Positions 1 through 7,049 of a stretch of DNA of 40,183 nucleotides are shown piece by piece; position 1 is the first letter of the stretch; every line of letters starts with the position of its first letter. The notes under the pieces were generated by a model. That model saw nothing but the letters and a program-made list of their open reading frames with translations, was not told the origin of the DNA and made no database searches. The stretch is from a bacterium. GTDB lineage: Bacteria > UBP14 > UBA6098. The stretch is from the NCBI GenBank assembly GCA_023145965.1, contig JAGLDC010000041.1, positions 1 through 40,183 on the forward strand. Reading direction: 5' to 3'. Both the position numbers and the translations under genes were made by a program.

Positions 1-76
1 CGGCTGGCGCGATATTTTCGTCCGACATAATGTGACAAATATTCCAAATCGGACGTAGAAAATAGCGTGCCAGCCG
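1..76. repeat. Long imperfect inverted repeat (REP/MITE-like)
   Basis: The outer 8 bases at 1-8 (cggctggc) are the exact reverse complement of 69-76. The arms continue inward with small gaps to tccga at 21-25 pairing with tcgga at 49-53, so roughly 25-28 bases on each side can pair around an AT-rich loop of about 23 bases. No gene is visible here. It could be one end of a larger repeated element cut by the window edge. Confidence 0.6.
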
Positions 77-92
77 GCGAGGAATGCCTGCA

Positions 93-184
93 GATGTTGT
101 GCTCAACCGACTTCGTCGGATTCGCTTCGGGTCGGCAATGCCGACGGATGTTGTGCTCAACGTGCTTCGCACGATTCGCTTCGG
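93..184. repeat. Two 38-bp direct repeats, each with a covarying hairpin
   Basis: Two 38-base copies lie at 93-130 and 147-184. They are identical apart from the arms of an internal hairpin. In copy 1 the arms are CCGAC (107-111) and GTCGG (115-119); in copy 2 they are CGTGC (161-165) and GCACG (169-173). Both have loop TTC. The changes are compensatory, so pairing is kept while sequence varies. Between the copies GTCGGC (131-136) pairs with GCCGAC (140-145). The stretch 185-316 shows nothing recognisable; a short open frame across 67-270 is judged non-coding because it coincides with the repeats. Confidence 0.65.
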
Positions 185-316
185 ATAATGAAAATTTTGC
201 AATGGAAGAGGGCGGCTTGAAGGCCACCCGTTTAACCCCCCAACCCCTCTCAACTAGACATTTCGTATAAACACGATAAAACTTTCAAGGCTATTTTGAT
301 TAATTGAAAATTTCTC

Positions 317-344
317 TTGCGCTACTTGCAAACATCCTTATATT
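317..344 (+). promoter_or_regulatory. Possible sigma70-type promoter for the cyclodeaminase gene
   Basis: TTGCGC (317-322) and TATATT (339-344) are separated by 16 bases. Transcription would begin near 351, about 40 bases before the chosen ATG at 391. The -35 match is mediocre, so this is tentative. Confidence 0.35.
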
Positions 345-390
345 TTGCGACTTCGTAAAGAATGAAAAATGCGATTCGAGGAGGATTAAA

Positions 391-1017
391 ATGCTTGTCG
401 ATCATGATATTAATTGTTTTCTTGATGAACTCGCTAGCCAATCGCCGGCTCCGGGTGGCGGGAGTGTTGCAGCGATGTCTGGTGCACTTGGAACAGCCCT
501 AATTTCGATGGTTTGTAGATTAACCATTGGTAAAAAAGGTTATGAAAATGTCGAGGAAAACATAGCGGATATTCTTAGCGAGGCAGAACAGGTTCGCGAG
601 GAGTTTATCAAACTCATCGATCTCGATGCCGAGGCTTTCTCGGGCATAATGAAGGCATATAAATTCCCAAAAGAAACAGACGAGGAAAAAAAGATAAGAA
701 CCGAGGCCATTCAAGCCGCCACACTAAAAGCAACTCAGATTCCCATGCGTATAATCGAGCTTTCAGTGAAGATGCTATCACTTGCTCATGAAGCAGGCGA
801 AAGCGGAAATAAAAATGTAGTTTCTGATATTGGTGTTGCGGGCGCAATGCTTAACGCTGCTGTCGATGCTGCATGGTATAATGTAGAAATTAACCTATCT
901 AGCATTAAAGATAAGCAATTTTTCGAGGAGATAAGCGAACGAGGCGAAATCCTTTTAGATGAAGCTGAAGAACTCTATGAAAGCGTCATGGAGATTGCTG
1001 ATTTAAGGATAGGATAA
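391..1017 (+). CDS. FTCD_C/FchA-family folate cyclodeaminase or cyclohydrolase
   Basis: A 208-aa protein of the formiminotransferase-cyclodeaminase C-terminal family, which includes FchA-type methenyltetrahydrofolate cyclohydrolases. These are cytosolic, mostly helical enzymes acting on one-carbon units carried by folate. The family signature is near the N-terminus, where SPAPGGGSVAAMSGALG is the folate-binding Gly-rich loop. A helical body follows, with a central EAGESGNKNVVSDIGVA segment typical of the family. The frame is open from a TTG at 304, but I chose ATG 391 because GAGGAGG (378-384) is well spaced before it and the upstream residues do not look like the family. The PHP gene follows 45 bases later. 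Whether it is a cyclodeaminase or cyclohydrolase cannot be decided without neighbouring folate genes. Confidence 0.85.
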   Translation: MLVDHDINCFLDELASQSPAPGGGSVAAMSGALGTALISMVCRLTIGKKGYENVEENIADILSEAEQVREEFIKLIDLDAEAFSGIMKAYKFPKETDEEKKIRTEAIQAATLKATQIPMRIIELSVKMLSLAHEAGESGNKNVVSDIGVAGAMLNAAVDAAWYNVEINLSSIKDKQFFEEISERGEILLDEAEELYESVMEIADLRIG

Positions 1018-1062
1018 CTGAAATAATTCGATAACAGAGAGCTTGTTAGCACTCTTTTCATT

Positions 1063-1893
1063 ATGAAATACTGCGATTTACATATACATAGTAATGCCTC
1101 TGATGGAACATTTACACCAGAAGAAATCGTTGAACGAGCTTGGAATTACGGTCTCAGTGGGATTGCTATTTCTGATCACGACACAGTAGCCGCCATTGAT
1201 AAAACTCGCTCGTTATGTCTCAAAAAGGGCATCGAGTTCATTCCAGCCATCGAGATTTCTTCTTCCGCACTCGATGGGAGAATGCATATTCTTGGCTATT
1301 ATATAGACAATAAAAACCAAGCTCTCCTTGATCTCACAAATAGAATGGCCGATTCCCGTTATCACAGAATTGAGACGATGTGTCAGAAACTCAATGAAGG
1401 TGGAATCCGTTGCGATTTTAATGAAGTTCTGCGTATTGCTGCGGGTGCTTCCATCGGAAGACCTCACCTTGCGGAACATATGGTCAATAAGGGCATTGTA
1501 AAAAACGTTTATGAAGCCTTTAGATATTATCTTGCTGAAGGTGGAAAAGCATATTTGCCAAAGCTTTCACCCTCACCGGAGGAAGCTATTAACATCATTC
1601 ACAATGCCGGAGGTCTTGCTATTGCTGCTCATCCCGGTGTTACCGGCGGGATGATAAAAAAACTGCCGGAATTAGTAAGTATGGGAATAAATGGATTCGA
1701 GGCATATTATCCAGGTCATAACCATCAAATAACCTCGACTATTCTCAATTTGGCTCGATCAAATGATCTTGTTGTCTCAGGTGGGTCGGACTGTCATGGC
1801 TATAGGAGAGGGACTCCTCTAATGGGAATCTTCAAGGTAAATTACCGAGTCTTTTCGCTTCTGAAGGATAGATATTTGAAACAAAGAGCATAA
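1063..1893 (+). CDS. PHP-domain phosphoesterase (TrpH/RNase AM-like)
   Basis: A 276-aa PHP-domain protein. Metal-binding motifs occur in the expected order: DLHIHSNASDG near residues 5-14, SDHDT at 37-41, EIS around 64, AAHPG near 190 and GGSDCHG near 240. This arrangement matches the YciV/TrpH subgroup, which includes 3',5'-nucleoside bisphosphate phosphatases and 5'-3' exoribonucleases with a trinuclear metal site. It lacks polymerase or other fused domains and is the usual length for the subgroup (about 270-290 aa). No convincing Shine-Dalgarno sequence precedes the ATG. It may be co-transcribed with the cyclodeaminase gene 45 bases upstream, though no shared function is evident. Confidence 0.88.
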   Translation: MKYCDLHIHSNASDGTFTPEEIVERAWNYGLSGIAISDHDTVAAIDKTRSLCLKKGIEFIPAIEISSSALDGRMHILGYYIDNKNQALLDLTNRMADSRYHRIETMCQKLNEGGIRCDFNEVLRIAAGASIGRPHLAEHMVNKGIVKNVYEAFRYYLAEGGKAYLPKLSPSPEEAINIIHNAGGLAIAAHPGVTGGMIKKLPELVSMGINGFEAYYPGHNHQITSTILNLARSNDLVVSGGSDCHGYRRGTPLMGIFKVNYRVFSLLKDRYLKQRA

Positions 1894-2072
1894 ACACTTT
1901 GAAATTCACATTATCCTTTTAATCGACACGGTAGTCTTAGCCAATAATAGCGCTTCTTTGGACAAATATATTATTCCTTAAAAAGGTCTCTGCTTTCAAG
2001 AACCACCACGAGACGCCTTAAACTGAAGTAATTCGGCAAACAAAAAACACATATATACATTAGCATTTTATA

Positions 2073-2245
2073 GGCACTACCGCGCAATTTGCAGTTTCGG
2101 CAAATTGCCTGCCAGTGCATTCTTCCTGTGATATTAACTTTATTTTTTGACAAAGGAAGAACTCTATTTTTTCTTCGTGAAAAGGGGCTTTTTTTATTCC
2201 TTGACAAATCTATTATGATTAAATAGCATATTGATTCAATATGCT
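2073..2245. promoter_or_regulatory. Intergenic stem-loops before the aminotransferase
   Basis: The 392-base gap 1894-2285 has no convincing gene. It holds two inverted repeats. GCAATTTGC (2084-2092) pairs with GCAAATTGC (2100-2108), extended by GCACT (2074-2078) with AGTGC (2114-2118). A second, AGCATATTGA (2225-2234), pairs with TCAATATGCT (2236-2245), giving a near-perfect 21-base palindrome that overlaps the predicted -10 element and could be a regulator site. A 78-codon minus-strand frame over 1971-2207 is low-complexity at both ends and I do not call it. Confidence 0.4.
2201..2229 (+). promoter_or_regulatory. Predicted promoter of the serine-biosynthesis pair
   Basis: A perfect -35 TTGACA (2201-2206), 17 bases, then TAGCAT (2224-2229). 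The start would be near 2236, leaving a leader of about 50 bases before ATG 2286, which is preceded by GGAGGG (2278-2283). The AGCATATTGA palindrome sits across the -10 region. Confidence 0.55.
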
Positions 2246-2285
2246 TTGTTTCTTTGAATAATTAACGTCTAAAAATGGAGGGATT

Positions 2286-3377
2286 ATGTCCCACAAAAAG
2301 CTTTTCATTCCAGGACCGACGGAAGTTTTACCCGACATCCTCGAAGCGATGTCGATGCCGATGATCGGCCATCGGAGTAAGGACTATTCGAACCTTCAAG
2401 GCGAAACTACCAAGCGGGTTCAGAAGTGCCTTTATACCAAAAACCAGATTATCGTATCGACAAGTAGCTCGACAGGCCTTATGGAGGCCGCAGTTCTCAA
2501 TTTTTGCCGAAAGGGCAAGAAGATTCTTGCGCTTGAGTGCGGCGCATTTTCCGACCGCTGGGCAACGATTGCGCGGGCGAACGGCAAGGAGGTTATCGAC
2601 CTCAAGGTCGATTGGGGAATGGGAATCCACCCGGAGATGGTGGACGAAGTCCTCGCCAAGCGCGCCGACGAGATTGATCTCGTTATGCTCGTTATGAACG
2701 AGACCTCGACCGGCCTCATGAATCCCGCGAAAGAGATTCAAGCCGTGGTGAATAAATACCGCGACGCCGGGGTTCTGATGGCAATCGACGCGGTGAGCGC
2801 GATGATGGCCGTTCCGATCAAAACCGACGAATGGGGAATCGATTACGTCCTCGCCGGTGTGCAGAAAGCCTGGAGCCTCCCGCCGGGATTGGCTATCGCC
2901 GCTATCAGCGAGAGAGCCATCGAGCGCGCGAAAGAGGTCGAGAATCGCGGTTACTATTTCGACCTACTCGAGTATATCAAAAAGAACGAGAAGGACCAGA
3001 CGCCATCGACACCGGCGATCAGCCTCGTTAATGCGCTTAATGTAATGTGCAAAAGAATCCTCGACGAAGAGGGCCTCGACAATCGCTGGGCGCGCCACGA
3101 ACGTCAGGCGAAGATGGTTCGCGACTGGGCGTTATCGCACGGTTTCGAGATGTTCCCTGAAGAGGGATTCTACTCGGTAAGCCTGAGCTGTATCAAAAAT
3201 ACAAAGGGCATCTCCGTGGCCGACCTCAACAAAGAACTCGGCAAACGCGGAAAGATGATCTCCAACGGATACGGCAAACTCAAGGAATCCGCGTTCAGGA
3301 TCGCGCACATGGGCGACATCTACGAAAAGGACATTGCCGAACTTCTCGCGGACATCGACGACATTCTCGGATTCTAA
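2286..3377 (+). CDS. Class V PLP aminotransferase, probable phosphoserine or serine-pyruvate type
   Basis: A 363-aa fold-type I PLP enzyme of the alanine-glyoxylate/serine-pyruvate aminotransferase family. The N-terminal FIPGPTEV motif, the STSSSTGLME phosphate-binding segment (58-67), the AIDAVSA aspartate (D168) and the Schiff-base lysine in AGVQKAW (K194) are all present. The gene lies directly before a SerA-like dehydrogenase, as in Thermotoga, where a class V enzyme of this kind is paired with serA. I therefore infer transamination of 3-phosphohydroxypyruvate to phosphoserine. A glyoxylate or pyruvate role remains possible. Codon use is rich in G/C at third positions, unlike the flanking genes. 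RBS GGAGGG lies 3-8 bases before ATG. Confidence 0.85.
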   Translation: MSHKKLFIPGPTEVLPDILEAMSMPMIGHRSKDYSNLQGETTKRVQKCLYTKNQIIVSTSSSTGLMEAAVLNFCRKGKKILALECGAFSDRWATIARANGKEVIDLKVDWGMGIHPEMVDEVLAKRADEIDLVMLVMNETSTGLMNPAKEIQAVVNKYRDAGVLMAIDAVSAMMAVPIKTDEWGIDYVLAGVQKAWSLPPGLAIAAISERAIERAKEVENRGYYFDLLEYIKKNEKDQTPSTPAISLVNALNVMCKRILDEEGLDNRWARHERQAKMVRDWALSHGFEMFPEEGFYSVSLSCIKNTKGISVADLNKELGKRGKMISNGYGKLKESAFRIAHMGDIYEKDIAELLADIDDILGF

Positions 3378-3418
3378 TCGGGCAATCTCGTTTCGCTCGA
3401 TAAGTTATAAACACAATG

Positions 3419-3455
3419 GGAGAATGCCGTCGTGGTGCGCCGGATTCTCCTTTTT
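3419..3455 (+). terminator. Rho-independent terminator or attenuator between aminotransferase and serA
   Basis: GGAGAAT (3419-3425) pairs with ATTCTCC (3444-3450), extended inside by CCG/CGG with one bulge, and is followed by TTTTT (3451-3455). Only 17 bases separate it from the serA start, which leaves no room for an ordinary promoter. It is therefore more likely to reduce read-through into serA than to end the operon completely. Confidence 0.65.
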
Positions 3456-3472
3456 AAATTTAAGGAGCTAAC

Positions 3473-4375
3473 ATGGCTAAAATAATGATTTGCGACAAAA
3501 TGGATCAGGGCGCTATCGATGAAATCAAAAAGCGCTGGGGTGCCGATGTCATAATCGGTCAATCGGTCGAGGACCTCACGAAGAATATCGAGCCTTACGA
3601 AGCGGTTGTTATTCGCAGTGCGACAAAGGTTCGCACGCCCTCGATCGACGCCGGCAAGAACCTCCGCGTAGTTATCCGAGGCGGTGTCGGGATCGACAAT
3701 ATCGACCACGAATATGCGCGCGGCAAGGGCGTCGATGTTCGCAACACGCCGAACGCGTCAAGCGACGGAGTCTCCGAGATCGCGCTCGCGCACATGTTCT
3801 CGCTCGCGAGAAATCTACATAAATCAAATGTGACGATGCGTAAAGGCGAGTGGCTGAAAAAGCAATATAAGGGAATCGAACTTGCCGGCAAAACCCTCGG
3901 AATTATCGGGATAGGCCGCATCGGCCAGTCGCTTGCGAAAAAAGCAAATGCACTCGGCATGACAGTAATTGCATTCGATAAATTTGTCGAAAAATCACCG
4001 CTCGATTTCGTCGAAATGAAAAAATGCATCGATTGCCTTTTAGCGTCTTCAGATTTCGTCAGTTTGCATATCCCGAAGTCGGGCGATGGGTATGTTATCG
4101 GCGCGCCCGAACTTGCGAAAATGAAGGACGGCGCATATCTAATCAACGCCGCACGCGGCGGAGTCGTCGATGAGAAGGCGCTTCTCGACGCGCTTAATTC
4201 CGGCAAGATCGCCGGTGCGGGCGTCGATGTTTGGGAGAAAGAACCGACCGACAACGTCGATCCTCCAAAACACGAAAACGTCTGCTGCACACCGCATCTC
4301 GGAGCCTCCAGCGCGGAATCGCAGAAGCGCGTCGGCACGGAAGTAATCTCCGTTCTCGCGGAATATTTCAACTAA
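3473..4375 (+). CDS. serA: D-3-phosphoglycerate dehydrogenase (short, ACT-less form)
   Basis: A 300-aa D-isomer-specific 2-hydroxyacid dehydrogenase catalysing the first step of serine synthesis, oxidation of 3-phosphoglycerate with NAD. The Rossmann motif GKTLGIIGIGRIGQSLA lies near residues 138-154. The catalytic set is recognisable: an Arg in INAARGGVVDE, a Glu in VDVWEKEP and a His in CCTPHLGASS. It lacks the C-terminal ACT regulatory domain of the long E. coli-type enzyme, so feedback control by serine through that domain is not expected. The RBS AAGGAG lies just before ATG, directly behind a terminator-like hairpin. The pairing with the preceding aminotransferase supports a serine role over other 2-hydroxyacids. 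Like its neighbour it is strikingly GC-rich (38 of 60 bases at 3721-3780). Confidence 0.88.
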   Translation: MAKIMICDKMDQGAIDEIKKRWGADVIIGQSVEDLTKNIEPYEAVVIRSATKVRTPSIDAGKNLRVVIRGGVGIDNIDHEYARGKGVDVRNTPNASSDGVSEIALAHMFSLARNLHKSNVTMRKGEWLKKQYKGIELAGKTLGIIGIGRIGQSLAKKANALGMTVIAFDKFVEKSPLDFVEMKKCIDCLLASSDFVSLHIPKSGDGYVIGAPELAKMKDGAYLINAARGGVVDEKALLDALNSGKIAGAGVDVWEKEPTDNVDPPKHENVCCTPHLGASSAESQKRVGTEVISVLAEYFN

Positions 4376-4397
4376 ATTCGTTCACACGGATTAGTGT

Positions 4398-4427
4398 AAA
4401 GGGATGGCATTTGTCATCCCTTTTTTT
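4398..4427 (+). terminator. Rho-independent terminator after serA
   Basis: AAAGGGATG (4398-4406) pairs with CATCCCTTT (4415-4423), followed by a run of T to 4427. It lies 23 bases after the serA stop and ends the serine pair. A short plus-strand frame starting inside it (4404-4670) is not called as a gene. Confidence 0.85.
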
Positions 4428-4620
4428 ATCCTCCACCCCCGCGCCAGCGAACCACAACAGCACTCGATAGGAGATATTACTGAGCGGAAAATGGAAAATT
4501 TTCATGTATTCGGTAAAACTGTCCTTGACAAGCCGCATTACTTGCCCTTTATTTCCTTTATGATGCTCGATTATAACAACGAAGCATACGCCGCGCGCAC
4601 GAAACCCAAACCAAACCGTA

Positions 4621-4640
4621 GGTCGAGGCGTGCCTCGACC
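4621..4640. repeat. Perfect short hairpin in gap before the TAC operon
   Basis: GGTCGAGGC (4621-4629) pairs with GCCTCGACC (4632-4640) with a 2-base spacer. There is no T-run on either strand, so it is not a canonical terminator. The rest of 4428-4772 shows only a weak TTGACA (4525-4530) with a poor -10 and no supported gene. Confidence 0.5.
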
Positions 4641-4772
4641 GCCGCTCCCTCGAACGCGCCAAACGCATAACAAAAGCCAGCGAACAGAAATTGAGGCTGG
4701 GGATATGAAACCGAATATTGAAAGAAATTCCAATCCGGCGCAGAGTTTAGAACAGAAAAAATCAAAATTAGC

Positions 4773-4801
4773 TTGTATATTTGATATCAAAGTAGTATCA
4801 T
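4773..4801 (+). promoter_or_regulatory. Promoter with operator-like palindrome for the TAC operon
   Basis: TTGTAT (4773-4778), a 17-base spacer and TATCAT (4796-4801) make a good sigma70-type promoter. A perfect 12-base palindrome TTTGATATCAAA (4780-4791) fills the spacer, where a ribbon-helix-helix protein could block polymerase. The second gene of this operon encodes such a domain, so autorepression is a reasonable inference. The predicted start is near 4808, almost at the first codon. Confidence 0.6.
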
Positions 4802-4809
4802 ATGACTGA

Positions 4810-5238
4810 GTGGGCAAGATGAATCTATTAATAGAAGAATTTAATAACATACTTAAAGCGTGTCCAAATTTTAGGAAACTTATACAGGATTGCCCGTATG
4901 AGATAATAGATTTAGCTCGTTTCCTCATTGATATTATAGATAGCGGCAGGCATGATGATTGCTTCGATCTAAATCCACTAATTGAGTTTATGGAGTATTT
5001 TTTTTCAGCGGTTTATAAACCAGGAAAACAAGGAAGCAAGGTTTCTATCTCGATTCCAAACAAAAAAGGAAATCTAACTGTTCATAGATGTCATAGTGCG
5101 AAATTGGAAACGAAAGTATACCAGATAAGCAAATATACGGGAAATTTCAGAATTAGATTTCAACAAATGATGGGATTCGATTTCGAGCAGTTTTTAAGAA
5201 TAGTTTTTGATGAATTAGAGAAAAGAAAAGGAGTATGA
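4810..5238 (+). CDS. Unrecognised 142-aa protein, candidate toxin of a HicB/SecB-like module
   Basis: I do not recognise this family. The N-terminal half (about 1-70) is predicted helical with alternating hydrophobics (EFNNILKACPNFRKLI, IIDLARFLIDIID). The middle (75-118) is more beta-like and basic (SKVSISIPNKKGNLTVHR, GNFRIRFQQM), and the C-terminus is a charged helix. It has no signal peptide or membrane segment and bears no resemblance to the short HicA dsRNA-binding-like fold. It lies one base before a HicB-like gene and heads an operon that ends in a SecB-like chaperone, the position a toxin often takes. The start may be GTG 4810 or ATG 4819; either is within about 10 bases of the predicted transcription start. 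The toxin role rests on context only. Confidence 0.7.
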   Translation: MGKMNLLIEEFNNILKACPNFRKLIQDCPYEIIDLARFLIDIIDSGRHDDCFDLNPLIEFMEYFFSAVYKPGKQGSKVSISIPNKKGNLTVHRCHSAKLETKVYQISKYTGNFRIRFQQMMGFDFEQFLRIVFDELEKRKGV

Positions 5239-5239
5239 A

Positions 5240-5791
5240 GTGTCGAAAATGATAACTCAGGAAGATCTGGATAGAACTGAGCGTATGCATAGGGAAGAGG
5301 TTGAAGAATACATGGGCTATGACTATCCGATAACGATTATGCAATACGAGGATTATTGGATGGCTACGATAGAAGAACTCCCCGGTTGCGACGGTTACGG
5401 CGATTCCCCGGATGAAGCGGTCGCGGATCTGAATGCCGACAAAAAGGACTGGTTCTTGATGTCCTTTATGAAAGGGCACAAACCTCCTAAACCCAAAAAG
5501 CAACAGGAAATAGTCAGACTCTTAGTCCGTATGGACGTAAGTTTGCATCTCAAATTGTCTGAGAAAGCCGTTCAACAGAACAGAAGCCTGAACTCGTTTA
5601 TCAACAATAGTCTTTGGAATTGCATAAATAATACTAATCGGGAATATAAGCTGAGAATGGAAGAACCGACAATACAAACGGTTATTGGAAAGAAGTATAC
5701 AGGTCGTAATATTTTTACTTTACCCGAATGCCATGAAAACAAAGGATTAGAGGAATATGGACAAAAAATCGCAGCAGCAGGTGGATATTAA
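5240..5791 (+). CDS. HicB-like antitoxin with RHH domain and C-terminal extension
   Basis: A 183-aa protein. Residues 28-86 form a HicB-type partial RNase H fold (YPITIMQYEDYWMATIEELP, then GCDGYGDSPDEAVADL). Residues 93-130 are a ribbon-helix-helix DNA-binding domain (RLLVRMDVSLHLKLSEKA, then NRSLNSFINNSLW). A tail of about 50 residues (131-183) follows that most HicB antitoxins lack. In characterised SecB-linked toxin-antitoxin systems the antitoxin carries a C-terminal chaperone-addiction segment, and this tail is in the right place for one. The start GTG 5240 is chosen because AAAAGGAG ends at 5233; ATG 5249 is the alternative. Its 3' end overlaps the SecB-like gene by 35 bases, which suggests coupled translation. 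Confidence 0.82.
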   Translation: MSKMITQEDLDRTERMHREEVEEYMGYDYPITIMQYEDYWMATIEELPGCDGYGDSPDEAVADLNADKKDWFLMSFMKGHKPPKPKKQQEIVRLLVRMDVSLHLKLSEKAVQQNRSLNSFINNSLWNCINNTNREYKLRMEEPTIQTVIGKKYTGRNIFTLPECHENKGLEEYGQKIAAAGGY

Positions 5792-6251
5792 AGAAGCAAC
5801 CGATAAGGTTTCACCGGAAGAATACCAGAAATTTATCAATCAACTTAAACTCGAAACAATTTTCTTATCGAGTATTAAGTTTAACAAAGTCGCAGATGCA
5901 CATCTTAGAGACCTTAGAGGTGCGACGATTGACCTTCCTAAACCTCAAGGTAGTTTTATTAATTCAAAAGATCCGCAAAGGGCGTTTGCGACTCTGACTT
6001 ACAATGCGACTATTGTCGATTCCGACGAAGAACTTTTAGAAGCCGAAATAGCTTATACAGCCGAATTCAGCTACGAGACTACCCAGTTCGATATATATAA
6101 TTTTACGCTATTCTTCGAATTCAGTTTGCTAAACATTTTACATCCTTATTTCAGAAGGACATTGGACCAGTTAATATCTGAATCCTATATGGGACATTTC
6201 ATAATGCCGCTTTTAAAAACGGTTTTTGAAAAATCAGAGGATAACGACTAA
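5757..6251 (+). CDS. SecB-like chaperone (TAC-type)
   Basis: A 164-aa protein resembling SecB. The diagnostic part is the C-terminal half: beta strands with ELLEAEIAYTAEFSYET (91-107) and then LLNILHPYFRRTLDQLISES (124-143) with a following PLLKTVFE. These align by eye with the SecB helix containing L-x-PY-x-R and its 'LPPxNF' region, although the last motif is degenerate. SecB normally holds preproteins unfolded for export. Solitary SecB-like proteins downstream of toxin-antitoxin pairs instead protect the antitoxin. Overlap with the HicB-like gene and lack of other export genes favour the latter. The N-terminal 20 residues are charged and poorly conserved. SD-like AGAGGA lies very close to ATG. 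Confidence 0.75.
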   Translation: MDKKSQQQVDIKEATDKVSPEEYQKFINQLKLETIFLSSIKFNKVADAHLRDLRGATIDLPKPQGSFINSKDPQRAFATLTYNATIVDSDEELLEAEIAYTAEFSYETTQFDIYNFTLFFEFSLLNILHPYFRRTLDQLISESYMGHFIMPLLKTVFEKSEDND

Positions 6252-6293
6252 TACAAAATACAGTCGTCAAATCCTGCGTGGCGGAGCTTCAGT

Positions 6294-6415
6294 TGCGCGG
6301 GAGGTTCGTTCTTTGTAGATAGATTTAATTTATGTTATCCCGCGCATCCACCCACTGCGGCGTGGCATTTGAAAAATCCCCCTGTCATTCATGCTTCAGA
6401 GTGAATGACAGGGGG
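6294..6415. repeat. Intergenic inverted repeats between TAC operon and phage cassette
   Basis: The convergent gap 6252-6542 holds two clear stems. TGCGCGGGA (6294-6302) pairs with TCCCGCGCA (6338-6346). A strong 14-base stem at 6378-6391 pairs exactly with 6402-6415 across a 10-base loop. The second stem lacks a T-run on either strand but could act as a bidirectional RNA 3' end between converging operons. The remainder to 6542 is AT-rich with no gene. Confidence 0.55.
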
Positions 6416-6542
6416 CAAAGGATTACAGATCTGTTTTACATTATATATTTTGAATTAAGCATGATTTGAAATCCACCGTTTTCTTCCTTCAAATATATAC
6501 TTATAAATAAACGAGATTTATAAGTAATTTTCCATAGATAAT

Positions 6543-7049
6543 TTATTTGGCTACCGCCATAATGTCTTGCATACATTTTCCATGGAACTTTACTATGCGC
6601 TCAACATAAAACGAGGTCTCGCGGGGAAGCCTGTCCTTTATTTCAGCGAAGGTCGAAGCACCGATCTCGGTCAATAATTTTTTTGCACGCGTGGGGCCGC
6701 AGTTGTAGCTTGCGAACGATAGAAGCAATCTTTCATGGAGATCGGGTATCTGCGAGAGACGATCCCAGCAGAAACGATCATACCAAACACCAGCCTCGAT
6801 GTTAGATTTTGGATCGAAGATATCTTCAGATAAGTGGTGAAGGTAGAGTTTTATATCTCGCCATGTGGCTGGCATGAGTTGCATCAGCCCGCATGCTCCA
6901 ACGCGCGAGACCGCGCGGACATCGAGGCCGCTTTCCGCAATCGATTGAGCAACAAACCATAAGTAGAAACTATCGTTTGCTTCGCATTCTTGAGGCCAAT
7001 AATTAATTGCCGATTCTCGAAAGAAATTATTAAACTTATTTTTTTGCAT
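6543..7049 (-). CDS. Lytic transglycosylase (SLT domain), phage lysis or entry enzyme
   Basis: A 168-aa protein consisting almost entirely of a goose-lysozyme-like SLT domain that cleaves peptidoglycan. The catalytic glutamate is E39 in AQSIAESGLDVRAVS, followed by the family GLMQLMPATW motif (54-63) and a C-terminal SFASYNCGP motif. No signal peptide or SAR segment is visible, so release would need the small membrane proteins encoded just upstream, or delivery within a particle. Start ATG 7049 is preferred over a TTG at 7082 because TAGGAA precedes it. It is the last gene of the cassette and is separated from the rest by about 230 bases carrying a repeat, so it could have its own expression. 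Confidence 0.85.
   Translation of the reverse strand: MQKNKFNNFFRESAINYWPQECEANDSFYLWFVAQSIAESGLDVRAVSRVGACGLMQLMPATWRDIKLYLHHLSEDIFDPKSNIEAGVWYDRFCWDRLSQIPDLHERLLLSFASYNCGPTRAKKLLTEIGASTFAEIKDRLPRETSFYVERIVKFHGKCMQDIMAVAK

Noticed and set aside
67-270. 67-codon open frame on the plus strand
   Set aside because: It runs over the covarying repeats, is Cys/Arg-rich in a repeat-driven way and has no RBS.
1971-2207. 78-codon minus-strand frame in the gap before the aminotransferase
   Set aside because: No family, no RBS, and it covers inverted repeats and the promoter of the next gene.
4404-4670. 88-codon frame starting inside the serA terminator
   Set aside because: It begins within the terminator stem, passes through a hairpin and has low-complexity Pro/Arg content at the end.
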